From NCBI GenBank assembly GCA_934119935.1, contig CAKOSX010000001.1, positions 372,001 through 436,000 of the forward strand: DNA of 64,000 nucleotides. The letters are read 5' to 3'. Below, in pieces: positions 54,858-63,693 of this stretch. A program made the translations under genes and the position numbers. Source of the stretch: an uncultured Clostridia bacterium (lineage in GTDB: Bacteria > Bacillota > Clostridia > TANB77 > CAG-508). The notes beneath the pieces are model-generated. The model ran no database searches. It had not been told where the DNA came from and saw only the letters and a program-made list of their open reading frames with translations. Position 1 is the stretch's first letter, and the number at the start of each line of letters is the position of its first letter.

Positions 54858-55727
54858 GTGAAAATTAAGGAAGTAATTGAACTTGGCAGGCAAGTTTTAA
54901 TAAGAAATAATATAGATGATGCATCTCTTGTTGCAAGGGAGTTATTGGCACATGTGCTTGGGCAGAATAAGCAGTATTTGGTAATTCATTCTGATGACGA
55001 GCTAGAAGAAGAGTATCATTCTAAGTTTGTAGATTGTATTAATCAGATCGTAAGTGGCAAGCCTTTGCAGTATATAACGCATAAACAAGAGTTTATGGGG
55101 CTTAATTTTTTTGTGGATGAGAATGTTCTTATTCCGCAACCAGATACTGAGGTGCTTGTGGAGGAGACTATAAAGAAGTGCATTTTGGTAGCAAAATTAA
55201 GAGCTGAACAAAGTCCGATTAAAATTTTAGATTTATGCACTGGCAGTGGTGCTATTGCAATTTCTTTGGATTATGTGCTTGCCCAGAAAAATATAAATGC
55301 AGAGATTACGGCTAGCGACATTAGCATAAAGGCTCTTGATATTTCAAAGAAAAATAATGAGTTGAATAATACAAGCGTTAAGTTTGCAGAGTCGAATTTG
55401 TTCGAGAATATTCAGAAAAATGATTTCGATATAATCGTGTCGAATCCGCCTTATATAAAAAGAAGAATAATCGAGACATTGCCTTGTCAGGTTCAAGCCG
55501 AGCCTCACATTGCATTAGACGGCGGAGAAGATGGCTTGGACTTTTACAAAAAGATAATAGATCAGGCTTGTAAATATATTAAGAATGGATATGTATTGCT
55601 AGAGATTGGCTATGACCAAAAGGAAGAGGTCGAGGGTTTGTTTAGAGCAAACGGAAGGTATTCGGAGATTGAAACTGTAAAAGATTTGTCGAATAATGAT
55701 AGATGCGTTATTGCAAGAGTAAAATAA
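54858..55727 (+). CDS. prmC: Release factor glutamine methyltransferase PrmC (HemK)
   Basis: PrmC methylates the Gln of the GGQ motif in release factors RF1 and RF2. The 289-residue protein has an N-terminal helical domain, the SAM-binding ILDLCTGSGAIAISL and the active-site SNPPYI. LDGGEDGLDFY follows, then a C-terminal ENGYVLLEIGYDQ-like strand. The start is GTG 54858 with AAGGGG upstream. It begins a transcript with whiA and hemW, 16 bases before whiA. prfA, a frequent neighbour, is not in the window. Confidence 0.95.
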   Translation: MKIKEVIELGRQVLIRNNIDDASLVARELLAHVLGQNKQYLVIHSDDELEEEYHSKFVDCINQIVSGKPLQYITHKQEFMGLNFFVDENVLIPQPDTEVLVEETIKKCILVAKLRAEQSPIKILDLCTGSGAIAISLDYVLAQKNINAEITASDISIKALDISKKNNELNNTSVKFAESNLFENIQKNDFDIIVSNPPYIKRRIIETLPCQVQAEPHIALDGGEDGLDFYKKIIDQACKYIKNGYVLLEIGYDQKEEVEGLFRANGRYSEIETVKDLSNNDRCVIARVK

Positions 55728-55743
55728 TAAGGATGGTGATAAT

Positions 55744-56583
55744 ATGTCTTTTTCATCAGATTTGAAGGTGGAATTAAGTCAAATTAATAATTTGAAGAAT
55801 AAGCAGGAAGTTTATGCAGAATTTCTTGGCTATATGACGACTAAAAATGTAGATATAAAACCGAAGACTATAAAGTTTTCTACAGAGAATGAGTATAATA
55901 TAAATCGATTCGCAAAACTATTGAACAACATGAATATAAAGGATTACAAGATAAATATAACCGGAAAAACTTTTAGTATTACGTTTAAGAATAATGTCGA
56001 GTTTGACAACATTGATGAACAAAGGCTGTATGAAATATTATTAACAGATAACTTAAAAAAGGCATATATAAGAGGAAACTTTCTAGGAGCCGGTTCTATA
56101 AACGATCCAAAGAATAAGTACCATTTGGAAATAATTTTTAAGAACGCCGAATATGCAGAGATAACGTCGAGGATGCTTGCGTTATATGGTGTTACAACAA
56201 AAACGCTTGAAAGAACCGCATACATAAAAGATGGAGAAGAAATTTCTAAATTTTTGGCACTTATTGGTGGACATTCAACTGTACTAAAGTTTGAAGAGGT
56301 TCGAGTTTTAAGAGACATGAAGAATAATGTAAACAGGCTTGTAAATTGCGAGACGGCTAATCTGAACAAAACGATAAATGCCTCGGTAAAACAGGCAGAA
56401 TTAATAAAAAAACTAAAACAATCTGGCAAGTTTAACAATCTACCAGACGATTTAAAAGAAATAGCAAATTTAAGGGAAGAAAACCCAGAGGCTACATTAG
56501 AACAATTAGGCGCAATGCTAAAAAATCCGATAGGAAAATCTAGTGTAAGCCACAGATTTAAGAAGATAGAGGAGTATTTATAA
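55744..56583 (+). CDS. whiA: DNA-binding protein WhiA
   Basis: WhiA regulates division and sporulation-related genes in Gram-positives. The 279 residues begin MSFSSDLKVELSQI and include the LAGLIDADG-like homing-endonuclease fold (AYIRGNFLGAGSINDPKNKYHLEI). The C-terminal helix-turn-helix is NPEATLEQLGAML...GKSSVSHRFKKIEEYL. Length is slightly shorter than average (about 300). GATGGTG precedes ATG. The rapZ and yvcK genes that often accompany whiA are absent here. It is followed by hemW after 3 bases. Confidence 0.95.
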   Translation: MSFSSDLKVELSQINNLKNKQEVYAEFLGYMTTKNVDIKPKTIKFSTENEYNINRFAKLLNNMNIKDYKINITGKTFSITFKNNVEFDNIDEQRLYEILLTDNLKKAYIRGNFLGAGSINDPKNKYHLEIIFKNAEYAEITSRMLALYGVTTKTLERTAYIKDGEEISKFLALIGGHSTVLKFEEVRVLRDMKNNVNRLVNCETANLNKTINASVKQAELIKKLKQSGKFNNLPDDLKEIANLREENPEATLEQLGAMLKNPIGKSSVSHRFKKIEEYL

Positions 56584-56586
56584 TTA

Positions 56587-57762
56587 ATGGAAGAAAAAGA
56601 GATTGGGCTGTATATTCACATGCCTTTTTGCAAGCAAAAGTGTTTGTATTGCGATTTTGTTTCGTATGCAAATAAGTACGGCGAGGCAGATAGATATATA
56701 AAGTGCCTGAAGAGAGAGATTGTTCAATATGCGAATGAGAATAGAATTATGCACGAGCATGGCTTGGAGCCAAAGTATATTATAAAAACCATTTACATTG
56801 GTGGAGGAACGCCATCTTCTATTGATGAAGGTTATATTCTAAGTGTAATTAAGACTATTAAAGAGAATTTTGCTGTTGAAGAGGATGCAGAAATAACCAT
56901 AGAGGTGAATCCAGGTACTGTTAATAAAGAAAAATTAGAAGTTTACAAACAGTGTGGTATTAACAGGTTAAGCATCGGATTGCAGGCTGTTCAAGACAAT
57001 CTGCTTAAATCTATTGGAAGAATTCATACATTTAAAGATTTCGAGAACATATATGATTATGCAAGGCAAGTTGGTTTTGATAATATTAATGTAGATTTGA
57101 TGATTGCTTTGCCAGGGCAAACTATGGATGATGTGAAGGAGAGTGTAAAAACAATAGTGGGGCTAAAACCAGAGCACATATCTGTATATTCTCTTATTTT
57201 GGAAGAAGGTACACCGATGTACGATATGGTACAGAACAAAAAGCTAGAGCTTCCAGATGATGATACGGAAAGGCAGATGTATTGGTATGTTAAAGAATGT
57301 TTAGAAAAGCACAAATACAAGCATTACGAGATATCTAACTTCGCAAGGCCGGGCTTCGAATCTAAGCATAATATGGATTGCTGGGATCAAAAGGAATACA
57401 TCGGAGTGGGGACTGCGGCAAGTTCGTTTATGGAAAACAAGCGATACTCGAACACAGATGATCTTGAAACATATATGGAAAACATAGAAGCGGGAAACAT
57501 GAATAAGAATTTTGTACTAGATGAGGTGCTAATGGATGATGACGAGAGAATGGATGAATTCATGATGCTTGGTTTAAGAAAAATTGATGGCGTAAATATT
57601 AGAGAATTCGAACAAAGGTTCAAGGTGAACCCTATAATGAGATATTGTAAGACACTAGATAAATTAAATAGCGAAGGTTTAATAGAGGTTGATGCAGACT
57701 GTATAAGGCTTAGTAGCAAAGGCATTGACCTTGCAAATGTGGTATGGGAAGAATTCGTGTAA
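56587..57762 (+). CDS. hemW: Radical SAM heme chaperone HemW-like protein
   Basis: A 391-residue coproporphyrinogen III oxidase-like radical SAM protein of the HemW group, which binds heme and a [4Fe-4S] cluster. The cluster motif is CKQKCLYC (Cys15, Cys19, Cys22, CxxxCxxC). YIGGGTPSSI and RLSIGLQAVQDNLLKSIGR follow, and DLMIALPGQT is typical. A C-terminal HemN_C-like domain is present. It lacks the extra cysteine of true HemN (CxxxCxxCxC), since Cys22 is followed by Asp-Phe. ATG 56587 starts 3 bases after whiA, with AGAGGAG inside whiA. Confidence 0.93.
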   Translation: MEEKEIGLYIHMPFCKQKCLYCDFVSYANKYGEADRYIKCLKREIVQYANENRIMHEHGLEPKYIIKTIYIGGGTPSSIDEGYILSVIKTIKENFAVEEDAEITIEVNPGTVNKEKLEVYKQCGINRLSIGLQAVQDNLLKSIGRIHTFKDFENIYDYARQVGFDNINVDLMIALPGQTMDDVKESVKTIVGLKPEHISVYSLILEEGTPMYDMVQNKKLELPDDDTERQMYWYVKECLEKHKYKHYEISNFARPGFESKHNMDCWDQKEYIGVGTAASSFMENKRYSNTDDLETYMENIEAGNMNKNFVLDEVLMDDDERMDEFMMLGLRKIDGVNIREFEQRFKVNPIMRYCKTLDKLNSEGLIEVDADCIRLSSKGIDLANVVWEEFV

Positions 57763-57873
57763 CCATGGACAAATTAATTTTAATGTGCTATTATTGGAAC
57801 GATAAAATATAATTATATTTAATCAGCGTATTAAAACTTAAAGAGGATTGTAATACCTCGGAAAGACGAAAAA

Positions 57874-59313
57874 ATGAATTTTAAATTAGAAGAACTTACA
57901 AAAGACAACGAACCACAATACTTAGAACAAGTTGCTAATTTAGAACAAGCGGTAATGGCGAACATGGAGGCAAGAGGCCAAAGTGGACAGCTGTTCCCAA
58001 CAGGCAGAGAAGATATATCTGCATATGCACATTCTAAAGAAAATACGGTTTTACTTGCGGTGGACGAGAAAGGCAAGGTTGTTGCAGCAACTTACATTAC
58101 GCAGGGGCAGAAGCCTTTTACGTATAACGACATTACAAAATACTTCAAGTATGGAAAGGACTACAACGAGTATGTACGAAGCCGATACAAAACTTCGTCA
58201 GACTACTTGGCAGACATGCTAATAGTTTACAAGATGAAAATTCTAGCATTCAAATATGCAAAAGGAAAAGTACTAGAAAAGTTTCCTCAATATGAAGGAG
58301 ACATATCAAAATTTCTAAAGCACGAAGTTGATGAAGAGCATAATCACTTTCACGAAAAGAGTGTACTTAGAGACCTTATGAATACATACATGTCCGAATA
58401 CATAGAAATGCAGGAAGCAAAACATCCGGGAATAAAAGAAAGATACGAGATGTTCTACTGGAGTACATCGGAAGACATAGCAAAAGAGTTTGAAGCGGAG
58501 CGCAAAAATAGAAGCGAGAGTGAAGCGGAAAACAGAAATAAAAAGAGCGATGAAGAATGCAGTGTTTCAAGTGAGCGTGAAAATACGCAAGGAAAAAATG
58601 CAGTAAACGTGCAACCTAAAGATGTCGATGCAAGAGTGATGGAAGGCATGATAGGACAAGAGAAAGAAGAGATTGAATACAGAAATATATTGCAAAAGGG
58701 ACCATTGGTTATACACGAAAAACCACAATTTGCAATGAACCCATACTACACGGCGAAAACATCAAACTCGATAGAGTTAGACACCTACATAACAGATCCA
58801 GAAGACAGAAGGTCTGGGCTTGCCAGAATCTTATTGTTGGAAGGCATAACAAAGCATATGGAGCAATTTTTTGAAGACGAGAGTCAGCAAGAAATATTTT
58901 TATGCTCAACATTACACAGAGACAATCTATCATCAAAATATGTGTCAGAGTTCTTTGGATTAACAGACAGCTTATATGTAAAAAGAAGAGATGGAAGAGA
59001 CAGAGAAGTGCACATTTGCAGAGTGAAAAGAGAAGAATACAAAAAATATTTAGAACATATACGAAAAAAAGTTGCTGTGCTATACGGTTACAATCCAACA
59101 AAGATACAAATCTCTAATGTCGAAAAGATTGCAGTATTACAAGAACAATTGCAATATGAAAAAAGAGAGATTGAAAGGCTGAAAAGAGCAAGAACTGCTC
59201 AGGTTCACAATGGAAAAATCAATTTCAGAAAGAGAAAACTGGACAAAATAATAGCTTTGAATAGACAAATTCAGGCTTTAAAGAAGGAAAAAGATGTGGA
59301 GGGAGAGAGATAA
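57874..59313 (+). CDS. GNAT-like protein with long charged insertion
   Basis: A 479-residue protein I only partly recognise. The beginning (LLAVDEKGKVVAATYITQGQ, about 62-81) looks like the first strands of a GNAT acetyltransferase. The acetyl-CoA loop appears much later as DPEDRRSGLARILLLEGI (about 309-326), followed by CSTLHRDNLSSKYVSEFFG, typical of the GNAT C-terminal half. In between lie helices and an Asn/Glu/Ser-rich charged stretch (about 205-260). A basic coiled coil ends the protein (about 410-479). It is 3 bases upstream of the M23 gene, so the two are co-transcribed. No membrane helix. Substrate unknown. Confidence 0.55.
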   Translation: MNFKLEELTKDNEPQYLEQVANLEQAVMANMEARGQSGQLFPTGREDISAYAHSKENTVLLAVDEKGKVVAATYITQGQKPFTYNDITKYFKYGKDYNEYVRSRYKTSSDYLADMLIVYKMKILAFKYAKGKVLEKFPQYEGDISKFLKHEVDEEHNHFHEKSVLRDLMNTYMSEYIEMQEAKHPGIKERYEMFYWSTSEDIAKEFEAERKNRSESEAENRNKKSDEECSVSSERENTQGKNAVNVQPKDVDARVMEGMIGQEKEEIEYRNILQKGPLVIHEKPQFAMNPYYTAKTSNSIELDTYITDPEDRRSGLARILLLEGITKHMEQFFEDESQQEIFLCSTLHRDNLSSKYVSEFFGLTDSLYVKRRDGRDREVHICRVKREEYKKYLEHIRKKVAVLYGYNPTKIQISNVEKIAVLQEQLQYEKREIERLKRARTAQVHNGKINFRKRKLDKIIALNRQIQALKKEKDVEGER

Positions 59314-59315
59314 AC

Positions 59316-59999
59316 ATGGAAAATATTAAAGACAATTCTATTGAAGAAAACGTAAAGAAAAATCAGAAAGAAAATGAAGGCAAAAATGAAAACAAATCTA
59401 ATGTTGCAGAGGAGTATTCTTGGCCTATAGAACCAAAGTACAAGGTAACAGAACACGATAAATATGGAATCAGAAAGAACCACTACGTGCTATTCAAGCA
59501 AAGAGCACACTCAGGTTTCGACATAACAGCAGACATCGGAACAGAGGTACATCCAATTGCATCAGGAACTGTTTTACTTGCAGAATTTGACGGAACCACA
59601 ACAGAGGGCTTCGATGCATTTAACGATGGATATGGAAACAAGGTAGAAATATTAAATGACGATGGCAGAAGAGTAGTTTACGGGCATTTAAGAGAATCAT
59701 ATGTAAAGCCAGGAGACAGAGTTACAAAAGAAATGGTAATTGGAATAACAGGATGCAGTGGCGGATCAAGAGTGCCACATCTACACATAGAAATTAGAAA
59801 ATCTAACACAGAGGAAACCGGCTTAGATTACACAATAGATCCATTAACAGTACTTCCAAAAAAAGACTTGAGCAAATTAACAAAAGAATTTACACAAGAG
59901 CCATATGCAACACTATGGAGAAAAATGGCATCAAATGCGCCATGGAGCTTTGAAAAAACAGACATACCATATAGCGAAGATAAAGAAATAATTAGGTAA
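59316..59999 (+). CDS. M23 family metallopeptidase domain protein without signal peptide
   Basis: A 227-residue LytM/M23 protein. The zinc ligands are visible: His65 and Asp69 in HSGFD, and His157 in HLHIE with His155. A conserved YGHL lies between. M23 enzymes cut peptidoglycan cross-bridges outside the cell, but this protein starts with about 35 charged, Asn/Glu-rich residues and shows no signal peptide or membrane helix. It may be exported by another route, released, or act during sporulation. GGAGGGAGAG precedes ATG, 2 bases after the GNAT-like gene. Confidence 0.85.
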   Translation: MENIKDNSIEENVKKNQKENEGKNENKSNVAEEYSWPIEPKYKVTEHDKYGIRKNHYVLFKQRAHSGFDITADIGTEVHPIASGTVLLAEFDGTTTEGFDAFNDGYGNKVEILNDDGRRVVYGHLRESYVKPGDRVTKEMVIGITGCSGGSRVPHLHIEIRKSNTEETGLDYTIDPLTVLPKKDLSKLTKEFTQEPYATLWRKMASNAPWSFEKTDIPYSEDKEIIR

Positions 60000-60000
60000 T

Positions 60001-60131
60001 TGGATATTTGGGTAATAAAATAAATGAATACTTAAATTATGGGATAATTAAATAATTAAATAATTGGATAATTGGATAATTAAATAATTGGATAATTGGA
60101 TAGACAATTAGATAATTGAATAATTAGATAG
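60001..60131 (+). repeat. AT-rich tandem repeat TAATTGGATAAT
   Basis: A run of TAATTGGATAAT/TAATTAAATAAT units with 8-9 base periodicity fills the gap between the M23 and HD genes. The AGGAGAAG ribosome site of the next gene lies at its edge. Confidence 0.8.
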
Positions 60132-60142
60132 GAGAAGAATTT

Positions 60143-60691
60143 ATGAAAGAGGAATTTATTGAATTATTAAGATCAACAAAAAGAGAAGGAATAGAAAATT
60201 TACTAAACTTCTTAGAAAAATCAGACTTTTACACAGCACCAGCAAGCACAAGATTTCATGGAAATTACGAGGGTGGTTTGCTAGAACACAGCATGAAAGT
60301 ATATGAAATATTCAAAGAAAAAATAAAAGCAAGCGGGCTATCAACACCAGAAGACACAGTAATAATTGCTCCATTACTACACGACATATGCAAGACAAAC
60401 TACTACAAAGTAGACTACAGAAACGCAAAAAATGCGAGAGGAGAATGGGAAAAGGTTCCATACTACGCAGTAGAAGACACAATTCCATATGGACACGGCG
60501 AAAAATCTGTAATGATGATTACAGAATACATGAAACTAACAAACGAAGAAAAATACGCAATACGTTGGCACATGGGCTTCACAGAACCAAAAGAACTATA
60601 CGGAACAATAGGAGAAGCCTACAAAAAATACCCAATAGCATTATTGCTAAACGAAGCAGACTTAGAAGCCACATACTTCTATAACATATAA
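60143..60691 (+). CDS. HD-domain hydrolase
   Basis: A 182-residue predicted phosphohydrolase. The HD core has His49 in GGLLEHSMKVYEIF, His80-Asp81 in LLHDICKTNYY, then PYGHGEKSVMMI and the late Asp in LLNEADLEATY. Similar proteins are seen both in clostridial chromosomes and in phages, with no assigned substrate. An AGGAGAAG site precedes ATG 60143. The repeat element copy 3 starts directly after the stop. Confidence 0.88.
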   Translation: MKEEFIELLRSTKREGIENLLNFLEKSDFYTAPASTRFHGNYEGGLLEHSMKVYEIFKEKIKASGLSTPEDTVIIAPLLHDICKTNYYKVDYRNAKNARGEWEKVPYYAVEDTIPYGHGEKSVMMITEYMKLTNEEKYAIRWHMGFTEPKELYGTIGEAYKKYPIALLLNEADLEATYFYNI

Positions 60692-60975
60692 CTTTGTATA
60701 ATTTGTACAATTTGGGGACGGAGAAAAATTTGCACAAATTTAAATAAAAATGTACAATTTAGGGACGGAGAAAGATTTGTACATATTTCTAAAAAAATTA
60801 AGTACTAATTCATATTTTATAAAGCTGCAACACGTTGCTCTTGTTCGGAGCTCCTAACGGACTTCTCAAAGAACGAGCTTCCGGTTTTACTTTAAAAATA
60901 TGAATTAGTACTTTTTTATTTACAATTTTCTATTTGTACAATTTTTTCTCCGTCCCTGAATTGTTCGGTTCGAAA
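60692..60975 (+). repeat. GGGGACGGAG repeat element, copy 3
   Basis: Two left units (TTTGGGGACGGAG near 60712, TTTAGGGACGGAG near 60759) and one inverted right unit (TCTCCGTCCCTG near 60946). The arms AAGTACTAATTCATATTTTA and complement (about 60799-60911) enclose a core with CAACACGTTGCTCTTGTTCG. It starts at the stop codon of the HD gene, as the other full copies start at stop codons. Confidence 0.85.
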
Positions 60976-61036
60976 TGTTTTAAATTATGCAGGTATAATA
61001 TTTTGTTTTTTTCACAAAATAATTTCGGTGATTTTT

Positions 61037-61288
61037 ATGAAAATTTCGTGGCTGAAGCTGGAAAATGATAATAAGAATTTTAAACTTCCAATAGGATTAG
61101 GCATGGATGTGTTTTCGATTGATAAAGCGGAAGATGTTGATAACAAAATAGATGAATTAATAGCCAATAAGTACAATACAATTATATTATCTAATGATGT
61201 GGCTGGACTTTCTGAAAAGATTAATAAAGAGTATTTATATAATAGGAATGTGAATATTATAATTAGCAAAGATAGAGAGAAATATTGA
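61037..61288 (+). CDS. Small hypothetical protein
   Basis: An 83-residue soluble protein, MKISWLKLENDNKNFKLPIG..., with an alpha/beta pattern: a central NTIILSNDVAGLSEKI and a terminal NVNIIISKD. The pattern recalls V-type ATPase subunit F folds, but similarity is too weak to name it. GGTGA lies 5 bases upstream of ATG 61037, and GTG 61028 is an alternative start. It precedes the yyaC-like gene and may share its transcript. Confidence 0.55.
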   Translation: MKISWLKLENDNKNFKLPIGLGMDVFSIDKAEDVDNKIDELIANKYNTIILSNDVAGLSEKINKEYLYNRNVNIIISKDREKY

Positions 61289-61294
61289 AACTCT

Positions 61295-61357
61295 ATTTGA
61301 TTTGAATTTGACTTGAATTTGATTTAAATTTGATTGAAATTTGATTGTAGCTTGATT
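61295..61357 (+). repeat. ATTTGA tandem repeat upstream of yyaC
   Basis: Five imperfect units of about 11-12 bases (ATTTGAATTTG, ACTTGAATTTG, ATTTAAATTTG and so on) fill the gap up to the GGAGG site of the next gene. Confidence 0.7.
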
Positions 61358-61368
61358 GGAGGATTTTT

Positions 61369-61845
61369 TTGAAAGGTACTATGGAGGATATTTTAATTCT
61401 TTGCATTGGAGACAGTAATTTAATTGGTGATAGCCTAGGTCCTTTGATTGGGTCTTTTATGGATAGAAAGGTTATAGAAGATAATCCTAGTGTAAAAGTA
61501 ATTGGTACATTAGAGAATCCGATTGGATATAATGACCTAATTAGAATTACTGAACATTTAAATAAAAGGAAACAAGAGTATACAACAATAATTACAATTG
61601 ATTCTGCGTTAGGAAGTAGTCAAAATATTGGCAAGATAATAATGGATAACTCAACATTATGTGCTGGAAATGGCGTGAATAGCGGGCAAGAGCTAATAAG
61701 TGATATTTCTATAAGAGGAATTGTAGGGAAAAACTATGAGGATGCTAAGAGAAATATACAAGAACTAAAAAATGTTTCGACGGATCTGGTAGAAGATATG
61801 GCTTGTAAGATTATATTTACAATTTTAAATATGTTTAAATGTTGA
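61369..61845 (+). CDS. yyaC: YyaC-like putative spore protease (DUF1256)
   Basis: A 158-residue protein with the family's CIGDSNLIGDSLGPLIGSF at the N-terminus, a TLENPIGYNDL segment, TIDSALGSSQNIG and the Gly-rich CAGNGVNSGQ. YyaC proteins are sporulation-associated and structurally similar to the GPR/HybD protease fold; direct activity is not established. TTG 61369 has GGAGG seven bases upstream. Consistent with a spore-forming host. Confidence 0.88.
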   Translation: MKGTMEDILILCIGDSNLIGDSLGPLIGSFMDRKVIEDNPSVKVIGTLENPIGYNDLIRITEHLNKRKQEYTTIITIDSALGSSQNIGKIIMDNSTLCAGNGVNSGQELISDISIRGIVGKNYEDAKRNIQELKNVSTDLVEDMACKIIFTILNMFKC

Positions 61846-61930
61846 ACAAGCATTTAAATAAAATAAAATATAATATAATACAAATACAGTGAAATAAAAT
61901 AATAAGATAAAATTTGCTTTTAAAAAAATT

Positions 61931-62000
61931 AAAAAAATCCGTATAAAAAATCGTATGAAAAATCCGTATGAAAAATCCGTATGAAAAATCGTATAAAAAA
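61931..62000 (+). repeat. 14-bp tandem repeat AAAAATCCGTATGA
   Basis: Five units of AAAAATCCGTATGA/AAAAAATCGTATAA in direct order lie between yyaC and the 62050 gene. Confidence 0.8.
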
Positions 62001-62049
62001 ACTCATTATGGCAATAATTCCTATATAAAACAATATATAGGAGGTACAT

Positions 62050-62436
62050 ATGAGCAAGGATACAAGAAACATTATAATTTTAAAGAATCTTCCATCGAAT
62101 TTGATTGATGAAGCAATAATAGTTGTAAAGAATAAGAAAAAATTAAAAGAGTTTAATTATACAGATATGCTTAATTGTAAAGAGAATAACGGAATTATTC
62201 AGGGAGAAATAAAGAACGATATCATCCGAAAAATTGAAAGCATGAGAAAAGAACAGAAAAACTATATTGTAAAAGAAGCAGAAGTGGTAGTGAATAGCTA
62301 CATACAAAAAATAGAAGAAAATTTAGCCTATAAAAAAACAGACAAAATAAAAAAATCGTATAAGAAACTAAAAAAGCTAAACTTTGCATTAATAATAACA
62401 ACACTAATAAGCATCTTACTAGCAATATTCATGTAA
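62050..62436 (+). CDS. Tail-anchored small protein, unknown function
   Basis: A 128-residue protein with a soluble helical N-terminal part (LPSNLIDEAIIVVKNKKKLKEF) and a single hydrophobic segment at the very C-terminus (about 110-127, LNFALIITTLISILLAIFM). The C-terminal position suggests a tail anchor with the bulk in the cytoplasm. AGGAGG lies 7 bases before ATG 62050. Homology not recognised. It sits just ahead of the spoIVF-like genes. Confidence 0.65.
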   Translation: MSKDTRNIIILKNLPSNLIDEAIIVVKNKKKLKEFNYTDMLNCKENNGIIQGEIKNDIIRKIESMRKEQKNYIVKEAEVVVNSYIQKIEENLAYKKTDKIKKSYKKLKKLNFALIITTLISILLAIFM

Positions 62437-62572
62437 AAAATAAAAAACATCAAAGCACGCAGATAAACATTTTATTAAGTTAATACGTATCCAGCTAGCG
62501 ATATTTATATAAGGAATAAAACCTCAACCTTTGGAATATAAATTTATAAAACAAAGGAAGAGGTGTTTTTTT

Positions 62573-63686
62573 ATGGAAAGAATAATGAGCCAAGAAGAGA
62601 GAATTAGAAGAGCAGAACAACTATATAATAGAAGAAAAATTGTTAATGAAGTTGGCAATGGAAGAAGAAAGGAAAATGGCAGTAAAAATAACGGTAAGAA
62701 CAACAGTAAAAACAATGGTAGAGATAACGTTAAAAATAATGACGAAAATAGCATTGAAAATATTGAAATTGATACTTTAAGAGTAAAGAAAAAAATGATA
62801 AAAAAGATGGTGCTACAAATTATCGTTTGTGCCACAATATACATTACATTCTATTTACTACAGAATTCAGAATACGTATTTTCAAGAGAAATGATAAAAA
62901 AGACAAAAGAAATTATATCCTATGACATAAGTGTGGATACTATCATCAACAAATTAAACGAATACTGTACAATTTGGGGACGGAGAAAAAAATGTACAGA
63001 GCGAAAATTTACAGGAGAACGGAGAAAATAGCAGTGATGCAGTAGATCCATCAGAAGTCGATGCAACACAAACCAAAGAAGGTGAAAACAACCCAGAAAA
63101 CAATGAAACAACAAGCGGAGCAGCTAATCAAGAAAATGGCCAAGGAAGCAATCAGGAAAACACACAAGAGAGCAATCAAGAGAATAATGGAAAAATTAAT
63201 TCGGAACAAACTTCTAGCGAGGCAATGGGAGGGCCGGAGGAGTCTACGCAAGTAGGAGAGAAAACACAAGAGGAGCAAGATGTAGACTATGTGAAGCAAA
63301 ATTCAAACATAATATGGCCTTTAAAGGGAGTAATAACATCAAGGTACGGTTCGAGAACTCCAACGGCAATAGTGTCGGCGAATCATCGTGGGTTGGACAT
63401 AGCCGGAAATACCGGCGATACCATAATTTCTGCTATGGACGGAACAGTGGTTTTAGCCTCTGGAACAGGTGATTATGGCAACCACATACAAATTGAAAAC
63501 GGCGAAATTACGACTTTATATGCCCATTGTAGTGAACTTCTTGTTCAGGAGGGTGCAACCGTTAAGCAAGGTGACATAATCGCAAAAGTTGGCCAAACAG
63601 GAAGAGCAACTGGTCCACATCTTCACTTTGAAATAAGAAGAGATGGTAGATTTATAAATCCAGAACAAATTCTTGGAAGTTTGTGA
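62573..63686 (+). pseudogene. spoIVFA: spoIVFA-like membrane M23-domain gene, frameshifted at a repeat insertion
   Basis: The N-terminal frame gives a charged Asn/Lys-rich cytoplasmic part, one membrane helix (MVLQIIVCATIYITFYLL, about residues 80-97) and an outer stretch. It then enters a TGTACA-bounded repeat unit (62966-62998) and stops at 63031. In another frame, VQSENLQENGENSSDAVDP leads through an Asn/Gln/Glu linker to an M23 domain with NHRGLDI (HxxxD) and GPHLHFE (HxH), ending at 63686. Losing one A from the A7 run at 62986-62992 would join both parts into one frame. Layout and the downstream M50 gene match SpoIVFA, the regulator of SpoIVFB during sporulation. AAAGGAAGAGG precedes ATG. 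Confidence 0.75.
62966..62998 (+). repeat. Short GGGGACGGAG unit inside the spoIVFA-like gene
   Basis: TGTACAATTTGGGGACGGAG followed by seven A and TGTACA, 33 bases, matching a single left unit of the full elements and bounded by TGTACA at both ends. Confidence 0.88.
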
Positions 63687-63693
63687 GGTACAT

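Noticed and set aside
63225..63686. Separate small M23 gene starting at 63225
   Set aside because: The frame and its Asn/Gln-rich linker continue upstream to the repeat insertion, so it is the second half of the spoIVFA-like gene.
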